Positions 13,501 through 22,470 are shown, counted from the stretch's first letter. The stretch is 64,000 bases of DNA from Antedon mediterranea (GCF_964355755.1 NC_092679.1:16174932-16238931); one strand, 5' to 3'. Numbers and translations are program-made. Notes: generated from the sequence alone by a model not told the origin.

Positions 13501-16500
13501 AAACAACCACAAATGTGAAAACGCATCAACCACAAATGTGAAAACAGCGCCCACAAATGTGAAAACGATCATCGCCCACAAATGTGATAACGCCCACAAA
13601 TGTAAAAACAAGAGTGACTTTTTCGCCCACAAATGTAAAAAAATCAGATCAAATTTAATGCTAGATTCAGACAAACATTATATCATGATTGTATTGAGTT
13701 GTTTGTTCACGATACGTCTGTTAGGGTCGTCGTTAACACGTTGGATTATTATCATTTGCTGCTCGTGCGCGCGATATTTGCACGTTAACTCGTTTGTTTA
13801 ATGAACGTAATAGTTCAAGACGATATTTGTTATTTGCTGCGCGCGTGCACGATACTTCAAGGTCAAGGCCATGTTATATCATTGTTGCTTCTACTGTGTG
13901 GTTGTTGGCTTACTATTATGTACGTATAGTTATAAGTCGATGTTCGATATTTTTTTTTTGCGCGCACACGATACAACAAGGTCAAGGTTAAATTGCTACT
14001 TGTATGTAGTGTGTGGTTATTAACTCGTTGGCTTACTGTTATGTACGTATAGTTCCAAGTCGATGCTCGATTCGATGTTTTGGGCGCGTACACGATACTA
14101 CAAGGTCATATATCATTGCTGCTTGAAGTGCAGTTGGGCTTACTATATTATTAGTATTATGTACGTATTATAGCTCCAAGTCGATGCTCGGTGTACACGA
14201 TACTACAAGATCAATGCTATACTCGTCGTTCAGTTATTGCAGTAGTTTTTACAAAACTATAACCACAAGATAATAATACAAGAGCTAGAGCAAGAACAAC
14301 TAATAAAAGAATATTTCTTTATTTTAGAGCGATAAACAAATTGTAACATAGAATAATACCGTAACACCAATATCCAACCAAACATAATACATGATACGAT
14401 AGTATCAAACTTGTCACGAACATGTATTCTATAAAACATACTATGAAATCTATAACAATTATACTAATGGACAAAACTTCCTACTATAGGCCTACTACTA
14501 TTTACATTCGTGGTTTAATCTGATGCTTATTGTTTAATTTGTATATCTATTTTTAGCGGATAATTATAAAGATATACGGAGAATAATATTACCTATTGAA
14601 TGCATTACAATTTAACTGATTTACTATCAAACGTATATTCGAAAATTTTTATGTATAATATAATTATAAGTAAATAAGTCAACGTACAAGGTATAACGGT
14701 ATTGTTAATGAGGAACAAACTGGCTTCATGAATTACCTAACAAAATATTTAAGGAGGAGTTGCAATGCGATTAAATAATGTTATCTACTAATAGTAGGCG
14801 TACACTTGATTGGAGATGCCTATAACACTGTATGAGCATTAGAAGTCATAACAGTAAGCCAACGAGTTAATAACCACACACTACATACAAGTAGCAATTT
14901 AACCTTGACCTTGTTGTATCGTGTGCGCGCAAAAAAACATCGAATCGAGCATCGACTTGGAACTATACGTACATAACAGTAAGCCAACGAGTTAATAACC
15001 ACACACTACATACAAGTAGCAATTTAACCTTGACCTTGTTGTATCGTGTGCGCGCAAAAAAAAAATATCGAACATCGACTTATAACTATACGTACATAAT
15101 AGTAAGCCAACAACCACACAGTAGAAGCAACAATGATATAACATGGCCTTGACCTTGAAGTATCGTGCACGCGCGCAGCAAATAACAAATATCGTCTTGA
15201 ACTATTACGTTCATTAAACAAACGAGTTAACGTGCAAATATCGCGCGCATGAGCAGCAAATTATAATAATCCAACGCGTTAACCACGACCCTAACAGACG
15301 TATCGTGAACAAACAATTATTGAAACAACTCAATACAATCATGATATAATGTAGTACCTCGATCAAAATTGTTTGAGTCTAGCATTAAATTTCATCTGAT
15401 TTTTTTTTTTACATTTGTGGCCGAAAAATTCTCATTTTTTTTTACATTTGTGGGCGTTATCACATTTGTGGGCGATGATCGTTTTCACAATTGTGGGCGC
15501 TGTTTATTACATTTGTGGTTGATGCGTTTTCACATTTGTGGTTGTTTTCACATTTGTGGGTGATGCGTTTTCACATTTGTGGTTGTTTTCACATTTGTGG
15601 GTGATGCGTTTTCACATTTGTGGTTGTTTTCACATTTGTGGGCGTTTTTACATTTGTGGGTTCAACAGGGGAGGAGGTCTAAATCTAATATATTTTTATT
15701 GCATACACATCCAACAGCAAAAAACTCACCAATTACAGGATGGATAAACTATAACTATCATGCTTATTCTTATAACTAAATCTCATTGGAGGCATTTGAC
15801 GGAGCGGAGTAGAAAGAGTTACATTTGACTAATTCAGGATTGAACTTGAATTGGAAGACAGGCACATTATCCAAGCTACAGCTCCACTATATCAACCAAT
15901 TGTTCCATTTGTATTGTGCCATTCCACCAATGATTCTCATATAATAGTATTAAGCTGTCTACACTATCAAACTTCATGTGACAAAAAAAATGTGATGTGT
16001 ATATATATGGACATGATGACATCATATCACTACCATAATTAGGCATACCACACTTTTTTGGACAAACTAGTTTGATAGTGTAGACAGAGCTTTAGAATAG
16101 TAACTGTAATTGAAAATTATAAATTTATGTCTTTGCAGTAATAAAAAAAAGAGTTGAAGCTGACGAAAACCACGAAGACCCAGAAGACTCGGCAAGCGAG
16201 AGTGTAATGGACACAAGAAGGAACGCCAGTGAACTAGAACAGAAGGAAGTGGAGACATCACCATTAAACGCTGACACTGTAAGAGCTCAGTTACTGCAAC
16301 TTGAAACCATGTACAAAGACATTATTCAACTAATCGGTACAGAGAAGCAATCTGAGAAATCGTCAAAGAAGAATTTCCTAAAGAGGCGAAATTTGAGTAA
16401 ACCATCGACACCGAGAGGAATCACAAAATCTAAATGTAAATATTTTAGTTTTTTAACCAATTAGGAAATTATTAATGATAATGATGTGATAAATTAATGA

Positions 16501-18404
16501 AATTTGACATTTTTTCTTTGGTTTTTAATCTAATTTCCTATCATTTGAATTACCCAATTCAATATGTAGTTGTATTGAAATTTTATTTTAATATTTGTAG
16601 TGTAAATAGAACAAATTATTGTACATACAGTATATTCTATTTTAAGCCTATTGAACTTAAAGTAATTATGTAAAGCCAAGTTAAGATACTAAAAAACTTA
16701 ATATCTTTTAGCTGGAGGCAGCCGACCATCAAAACAACGAGAACGTGATCTGAAAACCGTCAACAAAAGGTTCTCTCGAGTCGAATCGCACGTCGTTACG
16801 CTGGCCAGAAGTGTGGCGCACCTCTCCTCGGAGTTACGCACACAAAGCTCTGTACTTCGTGAAGTGGAATTACTGAGGCATGAAGTGAACCAGTTACGAG
16901 ATATGCAAATGATGAATGTCAATGAATTATTATCATCACCGAAATTCCGACCTATTTTACCTCAGTGTGCAAACCCTCAAAGAATAAAGAAACTAACAAA
17001 GTAAGTGTTGATCTTTCCATAGTCAGTTTTCAAATCAACATCAGGCACTCTGAGAGTATATATATCGGATCTGGGATGTTTTGACATATAAGCATTTCAG
17101 CCCAGTTTGCCCAGGGCGTTTAGGCCAACACATCCCTGGGTCAAATTGAATTGAATTTTATGAGTTAAAATGTCCACTTTTGTATGAGGCAAAGCGGAGC
17201 TTAGCACAATCAGACCATGGACCTATAATTTAGAATTTAGGTCCATGATCAGACTTTCACTAATGGAAATATAATACCCATTTATACCAATTATTACTTG
17301 TACCATGCTTGTACAGTATATCAACCAACTCTCATGAGGGCCGGCAAGGCTAATAACAAATGCAACACATTAATTGTTGACAGTGGAGTGTTATTAAATA
17401 TGTAGCTCCTCCTACTAAAATAATCATATAGTTTTGATTGAATCTGATTGTCTATTAAGTATAGGTATGCAGGAAATAGTTGGATTATTTCCTTAATAGT
17501 GACATAGGTTTTACCTCTTTGATTCAAAGCATATCCTGCAATCAAATTTATCTTTTATCTTTGCATTAAATGTACTGTATGTACAGTACTATATAAAAGC
17601 ATGTTTCCATTTAACAAATCTTTAAAACTCTTGCACACGGTCATCTAATATGACTCCCAGATAATACACATGCAAAATTAGCTCTATAGAGGAAGATAGC
17701 AAGAAAGCAAAAAGACCCATTTTAAGACCGAAGAAAATGGACAAAAATGATACAGGATGACTTGAAATTACACACCCAGCCAACGACAGGATTAAATGGC
17801 ACAATTTGGTGGCATATGCACTATGACTAACGACTATGAAGTTTATTAATATATAGTCACCTAATCATCAAGAACTTAGAGCAATTTGTAAATCCATGGT
17901 TAACTGGCGTGCTTGGGTTGTTAAGTCTCAATGCTAATCCGCAGCCTAGAGTTCAACATACAAAAATGTGTACGCCACATATATAAATTGACCATACTTT
18001 GAGTCTCAACATACCCTTATACCTCCATAAATCCTAGCCACTATATTAAATTTTACATTTCTTTTTTAGATTTTTTGGTGAAGAACCGCCACTTCTGGCC
18101 ATGTTTCTCAAGGAATTAGGCTATCAGGTAAGTTTGTAACAGAAAAATTATTTTTAAAATACTTTTGAAATCTTTCTAATCACATTAGTACTGATAATAG
18201 ATTACAATCATTAATATTAATGACACTGACAATGATGACAATAATTATGATTATCATATTTTTCAGAAATACGCTGCAAATTTCGAGAAAGAAGGAATTG
18301 GTATGATTGAGCTTCCGTACTTAAGTGAAGAACGATTAGAAAGTATTGGCGTTCCTATTGGCCCACGTCTACGAATTCTGCAAGAAGCTCAACTAATTGT
18401 CTAA
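1561..18404 (+). CDS. SAM-domain protein with coiled coil, 15 coding exons, family not recognised
   Basis: Exons read as 1561-1593, 2011-2127, 3138-3180, 3409-3566, 4352-4504, 5678-5779, 6022-6207, 6389-6585, 6702-6746, 11888-11963, 12359-13181, 16139-16435, 16712-17000, 18070-18127 and 18267-18404. All borders are GT/AG and phases join cleanly to 2715 nt (904 aa). Residues 1-640 are polar, Pro/Ser/Gln rich and probably disordered, with an acidic patch (VDDEDENNNMDDEN) near 220 and a basic stretch (KTKKKTSRKPS) near 625. Residues about 754-806 form heptad-like coiled coil (VNKRFSRVESHVVTLARSVA). Residues about 845-902 form a C-terminal SAM domain, with LGYQKYAANFEKEGI and LESIGVPIGPRLRIL typical of the fold. 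SAM domains mediate protein or RNA contacts, and the coiled coil suggests oligomerisation, so a scaffold role is likely but unproven. The start is the first ATG after a TATA-like box. Introns hold a SINE, a Gypsy element and a foldback element. Exon structure is well supported; function is not. Confidence 0.8.
2128..3137. other. Intron 2 of gene 1, nothing further seen
   Basis: AT-rich intron between two in-phase exons. A 77-codon plus-strand frame at 2384-2617 has no domain and no splice support. No inverted repeat or tandem array was noticed. Confidence 0.5.
3752..3871 (+). pseudogene. 5S rRNA-derived SINE head
   Basis: The segment aligns by eye with 5S rRNA from the first stem to the GGTGCTGTA near the 3' end. 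It has many substitutions and runs directly into SINE sequence instead of ending in a T-run terminator. It is therefore a 5S-derived retroposon promoter and not a working ribosomal RNA gene. Confidence 0.75.
3752..4215 (+). mobile_element. Composite SINE: 5S rRNA-like head, tRNA-like unit and conserved core
   Basis: Bases about 3752-3871 follow 5S rRNA along nearly its whole length, including the words AAGTTAAGCA, GGGCCTGGTT and GATGGGAGACCG, which cover the internal Pol III promoter region. This is followed by a tRNA-like segment with a B box GGGTTCGAGGTT (3924-3935). A body with TGGTCCCGTGTACTTAAC and GCACGTTAAAGAAC resembles conserved SINE central domains. The 3' end is a short repeated ACCTTT tail (about 4191-4212). 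It lies in the gene 1 intron between exons 4 and 5, in the same orientation as the gene. No flanking target duplication was identified. Confidence 0.8.
4505..5677. other. Intron 5 of gene 1
   Basis: AT-rich, no coding signal. A short inverted pair, AACCTGAAAAAT near 4691 and ATTTTTCAGGTT near 4783, could bound a tiny hairpin element of about 105 bp; this is weak. An (AT)n run lies near 5451-5463. Confidence 0.4.
6293..6350. repeat. Small hairpin element with AAGGGGACA arms
   Basis: Left arm AACCCCCATTAAGGGGACA and right arm TGTCCCCTTAATAAGGGTTT are inverted with about 19 bases between them. A diverged relative is at 43844-43935 in a gene 2 intron. The two copies mark a dispersed short inverted-repeat family that is too small to code. 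Confidence 0.55.
7007..7175 (-). repeat. 3' LTR of the first Gypsy element
   Basis: Direct repeat of 169 bp, identical by eye to 11634-11802. Read on the minus strand it has a TATATAAAGG box and an ATTAAA word downstream, plausible promoter and polyadenylation signals. As the copy furthest along the minus strand it is the 3' LTR. Confidence 0.93.
7374..11471 (-). CDS. Gag-Pol polyprotein of a Ty3/Gypsy retrotransposon, 1365 aa
   Basis: A single uninterrupted frame. Residues 1-190 are Gag-like, followed by two zinc-knuckle-type motifs (CRNCGTDHRLDRQDC, irregular spacing, and CRACGKNGHWAKFC) at about 200-235. The retroviral-type protease has VDTGAQANTLPL near 353. The reverse transcriptase is at about 500-690, with catalytic box GIADDIAVFG near 649. 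The RNase H has LQCDASIRGLGATL near 794. The integrase has an HHCC finger (HTAHLGQ, CSICQQH) at about 1014-1045 and a D,D,E triad at GADLF (1072), SDNGPHF (1129) and GYIERQ (1165). There is no envelope frame. Order PR-RT-RH-IN is that of Ty3/Gypsy. The RT box has IADD where most relatives have Y-x-D-D. The start ATG lies 162 bases inside the 5' LTR. Confidence 0.95.
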   Translation of the reverse strand: MSTMTEHVPRFDWSSPNAADSFKLFQQRVELYFQVKGTDADRQVPLILLAVGEEGLRRYNTWTLTEEQRKEPATIFKKFLEQLEPSENFRICRLKLRKYTQKQGESLDEFINRCKLLALKCDFNDSELNERLIEQIIASTPIPELQKDLMNKPKGFNVQDALKLGRSYEASAAHISELQSMHGQGQIANVSSLFYQQQKCRNCGTDHRLDRQDCPARDDVCRACGKNGHWAKFCLTSKFKDHRSRPKYRTNYAQNHQRYRRGQSPRQRGRYQRNRPYGYDRNVHYLEQSEQTHTDDNDTDCMNTQFESFSFSSIQVSSFCFQDGPKPRDEAFANLKVKLDGRPGTHNLQLKVDTGAQANTLPLRTYRHMFPYNLNTKGYPQPNALEATQNVLTAYNDTKIKCFGTTRIHCCYENSTWLSTTFFVVDVPGPAVIGLPTCEQLRIVTLHCNINNTPTKYNPVVNNIEELIKLYPDQFDRIGEFKTIHKLVVDPNVPSRMNAPRRTPIALKEMIKAELSKMEQLNIIKPIEEPTEWVSSLTYVTKTDGSIRVCLDPKYLNMALVRPQHRIPTLEEINHRFANAKFFSKLDAKAGYWSVKLDHDSQKLTTFQTPFGRYCFQRLPFGLSVSQDIFQLEMDRIIGKCKGVCGIADDIAVFGSTEQEHDANLINFMKVAEQTGLVLNSTKCHIKQDNITFFGNVYTNKGIKPDPKKVQDLRAMPEPTNKTELQQFLGTMTYLSCFIKDFSTKTTVLRDLLKKDVEFLWETHHAKAFEALKREVSETTLLQYYDVNKPVILQCDASIRGLGATLLQYDCNDQLKPITYASKSLTDTEQRYACIERELLSIVFGVQRFHTFLFGRSFHVITDHKPLIMITNKPLTSAPPRLQRMLIKLQGYNFTIEHLPGVKNQLADGLSRLPNMNNNQIIDLDVRVDLVRFSTEKVTQLQQQTTEDPILNQLKGIITNGWPENIKQLPTDMRPYWSYRDEMSTDNGLVLKAQRIVIPSTMQRDILLQLHTAHLGQEKTKLLAKDTVFWPNINKDIDQLVQSCSICQQHQPSQMSEPLLQHDIPTKPWSVLGADLFTFDDHQWLIISDYYSKYPIIRKLPESSPSRVVIDVFKQVFGEHGVPSKVVSDNGPHFSSFVFKEFAKAWSFDHTTSSPRRPQGNGYIERQIRTVKSILKKAKQSSTDYELALLHWRSTPVSQSLPSPAQLLMGRKLKCSLPTKISLTNTNDSDKIYDELKKRQEVQKHYYDLHARTNELTPLIPGQQVRIQNQSSKCWDPATIHRIADEPRSFFVQSPNGKITRRNRQHIREIPVSTPVLQETTVPNKPLNPDPQDKPDVSRTEIEPEQPIIRTRSGREVKIPDRYKP
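11618..11633 (-). other. Primer binding site, tRNA-Leu type
   Basis: On the minus strand, directly after the 5' LTR, the sequence is TGGTGTCAGAAGCGGG. It is complementary to the 3' end of animal tRNA-Leu (ending CTTCTGACA plus CCA) over about 12 bases, with at most one mismatch further in. It therefore likely primes minus-strand DNA synthesis. Confidence 0.75.
11634..11802 (-). repeat. 5' LTR of the first Gypsy element
   Basis: 169 bp, identical by eye to 7007-7175, ending next to the target duplication AAGTT at 11803-11807. It supplies the promoter for the minus-strand element. Confidence 0.93.
13386..13640 (+). repeat. Left-arm tandem array of the foldback element
   Basis: About 14 units of a 16-22 bp repeat built on CCACAAATGTGAAAAC, with short alternating linkers (GC, AAC, GCATCA). 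The linkers recur, so this is a higher-order minisatellite and not a CRISPR array. Confidence 0.9.
15400..15660 (-). repeat. Right-arm tandem array of the foldback element
   Basis: Inverted counterpart of 13386-13640, units read CACATTTGTGG on the plus strand. The outer units match the left arm in linker order, which suggests copying between arms or a shared origin as a palindrome. Confidence 0.9.
15953..16091. mobile_element. MITE of the AGCTCTGTCTACACTATCAA family, copy A
   Basis: 139 bp with inverted ends (AGCTGTCTACACTATCAAAC and its complement closing at 16091). Both sides carry TTA (15950-15952 and 16092-16094), a 3-bp target duplication. The interior has ATATGGACATGATGACATCA, shared with the other copies. 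Three-base duplications point to a PIF/Harbinger-type transposase supplied elsewhere. Confidence 0.8.
17001..18069. other. Intron 13 of gene 1
   Basis: AT-rich intron between the coiled-coil and SAM exons. A short dyad GGACCTATAATTTAGAATTTAGGTCC lies near 17219-17244. Minus-strand frames at 17321-17545 and 17622-17804 show no domain. No mobile element end was recognised. Confidence 0.4.
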
Positions 18405-18499
18405 TAGTTTTTTGGTGCTCAGAGCAATTTCAGTTATAAACAAAGACTTGATGTCCATTTCGCTGTCATGAACAAACTGCTCAATACTAAGCTGTGAGT

Positions 18500-18880
18500 T
18501 TATGCAAAGCAACTGAAGAAAGTTAAATTTGATCAACTAAAGACATTGGACTTGATTCAAATTCATATTTGGTCATGCTTAGCTATCATATATAAGCCAG
18601 CCAGTTTTATGGCCTGTTTCACACTAACAGACAGCAAACCAGATCTTGGAGATCACTCGCTATAGGTTTATTCACATTGATCTTTGGTCATGCAATAGCT
18701 ATCATGATTAAGCCAGCCAGTTTTATGGCCTGGTTCACAGACTGCAAACCAGATCTTGCTATTGGAGATCACTTGCTATAGGTTGATTCACATTCATCTT
18801 TGGTCATGCTTAGCTATCATGATTAAGCCAGCCTTGTTCACACTAACACTAGCAGACTGTAATCCAGCTATCATAGTTAT
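18500..18880 (+). repeat. Tandem repeat in the gene 1 3' UTR, about 3 copies
   Basis: Three imperfect copies of about 110-120 bp, each carrying TTTGGTCATGC, AGCTATCAT, AAGCCAGCC and CAAACCAGATCTTG or a variant. It begins about 100 bases after the stop codon and ends before the likely polyadenylation signal, so it is probably transcribed. Confidence 0.75.
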
Positions 18881-18897
18881 TTGAGACCAAATAGTAC

Positions 18898-18903
18898 AAT
18901 AAA
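18898..18903 (+). terminator. Candidate polyadenylation signal of gene 1
   Basis: AATAAA, about 494 bases after the stop codon at 18404 and followed by T-rich sequence. It is the first canonical hexamer after the tandem repeat. Confidence 0.45.
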
Positions 18904-19187
18904 TTCATTGAATATTTATCATTTTAATCCGTTTTAATTTTTGTTTTATTAAAACTGTTAAATTTATATATTTGCCAAACACACCATCATGGTATCCAGA
19001 AAATCAGCATTTAATTTTTTTAAAATAATTTTACTGACAAATTAAAAGTATATATTTGTAAATATCTTTGACAATGTTTTATACAACTTTAAAGAGAATA
19101 TGATTGTAAATATGTTTTTTTATTGTTTTTAAGAGTCAGCAGGAATAAACAAAAACGGTGCTGATTAGATTTTTAGAATAGTTTGTG

Positions 19188-19285
19188 TTACAGGGGAGGC
19201 GTGGCATAATATGGGCAGAGGAGGCGTCGCATAATATGGGACAGGGGAGGCGTGGCATAATATGGGCAGAGGAGGCAAGATATAG
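19188..19285. repeat. Short GC-richer tandem repeat, about 3 copies
   Basis: GGAGGCGTGGCATAATATGG and close variants alternate with CAGAGGAGGC or ACAGGGGAGGC at a spacing of about 30 bp. It is non-coding; frames through it on the minus strand are by-products. Confidence 0.7.
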
Positions 19286-19289
19286 AAGG

Positions 19290-20215
19290 GAAAGGTATTG
19301 TAGTAGGACAGAGTGAAAGATGCGATTGGGTATCTTCAAAAACACCATAAGAAAGCACATTGAAATTGAAATACATAATTTGTCTGTCTTTAAAAGATCT
19401 TCGATAATTATGCCAAAATATTTATTTATACAGTACTATACTATTTTTTCATTAAACAAGAAGCACTGATTATCATGTAACAATTTACAAACTGCGATAT
19501 TTCTATTTTTTGGAAAATCTGAGAAGACTGAGCTGAATTTATATTTCTTACAATAAAATATTTTGGTAGGCCAATACTTGTCGAATTTTTCTCTTTTTGT
19601 TGTGTTGTGATTTTTTAATTTATTCAATAACTAGTTGTTATTAAGGAGCATTTCCATGGGGAGAATCGAATGCGTTGATTATTGCGCAGGCATATTAATA
19701 TTTTCATCTACTTTTGTGACGTGAAAAAAGTGTGCAGCGTGAATGTTTTATTCAAGTGAATTTATTTGCTAATAGACAACATGCTTTATAATTTCCCATT
19801 TAAAAAATAAGTAAATTAATTCAATGTCTTCTGGAATATTATTTTAAAAATATATCTAAATTTATCCATTTATTGTTTATTCGGAAACAATTAAATATAT
19901 AATTAATGGTAAAAGCACCTTGAATTAGTACTCTTCATATTTTTAATGTGTTTACACACAATTGACACACAATTTTAATTATCCATCATAGAGAAAGGAC
20001 AAAAGTAGGCCTATGAAAATGAAAGTTTGGTATATAGAGTTCAATGGTTTTAAATGAATTTTATTTCCGTGAGTAAACACAACCAGAAAGAAGTTTACAG
20101 AAACTAAAAATAAACTAGTTGTATTGTAAGGTTGTCCGAGACTTAATTAAAGGTTAAAACTCCTACAGTACTATTTCAATTGTCAATGCGGATTAACAAC
20201 ATGTAAGAACGAACT
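19290..20215. other. Intergenic AT-rich stretch
   Basis: No exon, RNA gene or repeat boundary could be supported here. Confidence 0.45.
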
Positions 20216-20219
20216 TTCG

Positions 20220-20445
20220 GTCACATGAGAAACCGGAAATAACAGGTAAGACTTGATTTCCCACACTTTTCGGGGACAGCACACACGACACACGTACTAC
20301 CACCAATGGTCGTGCGTGCTTAGATTGAGGCTAGATAAACACTGTTTTCGTTGATAAAAGTGTGACTAATAACGATTTAGTGGACTTATGGCGGAGACGG
20401 AACTTCCATAGGAAGTACAGTAGTAGAAGGTAACCATTTCGGTAA
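20220..20445 (+). promoter_or_regulatory. Possible promoter and non-coding first exon of the RIN gene
   Basis: A locally less AT-rich segment with several CpGs, followed by a tiny open frame (ATGGCGGAGACG, stop after 7 codons) and a possible splice donor AGAAG/GTAACC near 20428. The RIN start codon exon at 29819 is preceded by a good acceptor (ATTATAG near 29780-29785), so an upstream 5' exon must exist, and this is one candidate. Only transcript data can confirm it. Confidence 0.25.
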
Positions 20446-20719
20446 TACAGTAGTTACTTTGATTTAACATAAACAATCGGCCTACTAGATAGGCTTAGCT
20501 TGGTACTGTTTTTTTTCCTGTCGGTGTCAGATGATACCTGTCTGTAGGCCTAGGCCCTGCTGGGCCTAGTTAGCCTCCCGAGGATACTTAGTTCTATTAT
20601 AGCTAGGCTTAGCCTTAGGCCTATGTATTGACATATTGTAAGCAAATTTATCTGTTCTGGGTTAGGCTTATATAACTTACGAATAAGCTAAATACATGTC
20701 TATATTATAGCATAATCAA

Positions 20720-21050
20720 TTTATTTATTTATTTCTTTATTCTTTATACTAATGAAGCCTCTTCAGTAGTAAACTACTGTTCTCCCACAGTGCTAAGTAT
20801 GTTTAATTAACAGTGGCTGTGTGTGTATTAGAGTACACCGGTGTAACCCCTGCCTGATAGTCTTGAAGAATATACTAGATTTTTAAAAATCCACATGAGC
20901 TAGATGTGTACACTGGACCTACTGTTTATAGTCCTTATCAGAGTAGACTACCACCAGAACTATGGAGTGAGTGAGCCTCAAACCCTTGCCGATGTTATGG
21001 CTATGTAATTACAGTTCCACTGTTCCACTTAACCGCTGAGCCACTCACTT
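20720..21050 (-). mobile_element. tRNA-derived SINE, family 1 copy
   Basis: On the minus strand the head reads GTGAGTGGCTCAGCGGTTAA, a good tRNA A box. A B-box-like GGGTTTGAGGCTC follows about 65 bases on. The 3' end is a TTTA-type repeated tail on the plus strand (20720-20746). The body shares CATAACATCGG and the GTGTACACT segment with copies at 43930-44226 and 48435-48617. Confidence 0.7.
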
Positions 21051-21382
21051 ATTATAGGACTTCAGTGTTTGAAATGAAATTGACAATGCCTGAAAGTAGG
21101 AGTACAATCAGCTTTCAGAACAGTATTTCCAACATGTTACATTACATTCATTCATTTGGGATTTAAATTGGCCGCGATAAACGCAAATTCCGGTACTATC
21201 AACATCACTAGTCCACTTTTGACTTTACACAAAATTTATTAAATTAGATGTTCCAATACTATATGTACTGTATAGTTTACATTTTTACAAATTTTATTTA
21301 AAAATTATATATTTTTTTATTTGAAATTACTAATGTATTCTTTTAGTCTTTAAAATTAAGAAGAATGCTAAATTGTATATTA

Positions 21383-22215
21383 CCGTATATTTCGGTGTAT
21401 AAGTCGCACTTTTGACACGCAAATTTGACCTCTAAATTAAGGGTGCGTCTTATACACCGAACATAAATGCCTCACCACACAGAGTGTACATATTGTCACC
21501 TCGTTGGCTAGGCCTGAGTAGGCTAGGCCTAGCTACAGTATACTAACGTAACGGCAACCTGCTTCTGCCTAGTTTTCAAGGAATTTTAGCGTGATGTTAT
21601 TCTAAATATGATGAAAAGATTTGTTTATTATGGAGCTGTTTTAGGCGCTCCGATTGGAATAGTATTTATTTATAGTTATACGCACGATCGCCGACCGCCG
21701 TACCCCCAGCGCAAGCCCTTCTTGGCGGCCACATGTTGTACGGTATTCGACAAGTATATTCTCCAAGTGATTATAGCATGGACCTAGCATACACACTTCT
21801 CGGATACATAGATACTAATCGAATATGATTGTCCGTGAAAACGTGCGCCCTCTCGAAATGATCGAGTGAGGCTAGCCCCGCCCACACACGTGCGTGTTAC
21901 ACATACGGTCATGCACTCGATGTTAGCGCTCTCGATGTTGCGGGTGCGAAACTCATGAATAACAAGTTAGAAACAACTTGTTGAGGCTGGGCGCGGCCGA
22001 GCCTAGGTAAGAAAAAACCTAAATAAAGGACGCCGTTGTAGATATAACAAAATATATTATTACAATAATATTGATTACAATTTTAAAAAAAACATTGTTT
22101 TGATGAAATATAAGGTGCGTCTTATACATCGACGATATAAAAAATACCGATATTTTACTCTCAGTTAGGGGGTGCGTCTTATACACAGGTGAGACTTATA
22201 CACCGAAATATACGG
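21383..22215. mobile_element. Terminal-inverted-repeat element with CCGTATATTTCGG ends
   Basis: The ends are CCGTATATTTCGGTGTATAA and its inverse, flanked by TA on both sides. The word GTGCGTCTTATACA occurs once at the left end and three times in related form at the right end, so the subterminal region has been duplicated. The 833-bp interior has no open frame of note and more CpG than its surroundings. It is a non-autonomous DNA transposon of undetermined superfamily. Confidence 0.75.
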
Positions 22216-22281
22216 TAAGTGAAATGGAATAAAGTATGGTGACGTTAAGCCTAAAAATTGTTAGTGCATCAGCACATATTT

Positions 22282-22456
22282 TGTAGTATATGCACGGGCA
22301 CATATAATATATGCGTACTGCGCATATGGTCGGACGAGGTTAGCCTACAAAACGTTCTATACTATTGTTCATGACTACTAGTTGGTTTCATTAAATACGT
22401 TCATTATTATACTCATCTCAACGTACTTATTAATTTGTCTACGACGATACACGACA
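22282..22456 (+). repeat. 5' LTR of the second Gypsy element
   Basis: 175 bp, starting TGTAGTATATGCACGGGCAC and ending ACGACA. It differs from the 3' LTR in a G/A near 22370 and a G/T near 22386. Confidence 0.93.
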
Positions 22457-22457
22457 C

Positions 22458-22470
22458 TGGCGACGAGGAT
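22458..22470 (+). other. Primer binding site, tRNA-Ser type
   Basis: TGGCGACGAGGAT, one base after the LTR, is complementary to the 3' end of animal tRNA-Ser(GCU) (ending ATCCTCGTCG plus CCA) over 13 bases. The two Gypsy elements in this window therefore use different primers. Confidence 0.75.

Larger units (their letters stand above)
13381..15667. mobile_element. Foldback element with minisatellite arms, 2287 bp
   Basis: The ends are inverted: TGTTGAACCCACAAATGTG at 13381 and its complement ending GGGTTCAACA at 15667. Outside both ends is GGGGA (13376-13380 and 15668-15672), a 5-bp target duplication. Each arm starts with a tandem array of CCACAAATGTGAAAAC units (about 13386-13640 and 15400-15660, inverted). 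It then continues as a mirrored unique stretch (about 13660-14100 and 14820-15350), with an extra copy of an inner segment in the right arm. The middle, about 14220-14810, is unpaired AT-rich DNA. No transposase is present. TG...CA ends with 5-bp duplication are what retroviral-type integrases produce. It sits in the gene 1 intron between exons 11 and 12. Confidence 0.88.

Noticed and set aside
13386-13640. Regular short repeats with spacers, CRISPR-like at first sight
   Set aside because: The linkers are themselves repeated, the array has an inverted partner at 15400-15660, and the host is a eukaryote.
13794-13991. 65-codon frame in the foldback arm as a real gene
   Set aside because: No domain and no homologous family known to me; its exact mirror copy follows from the inverted repeat. 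Kept only as an observation.
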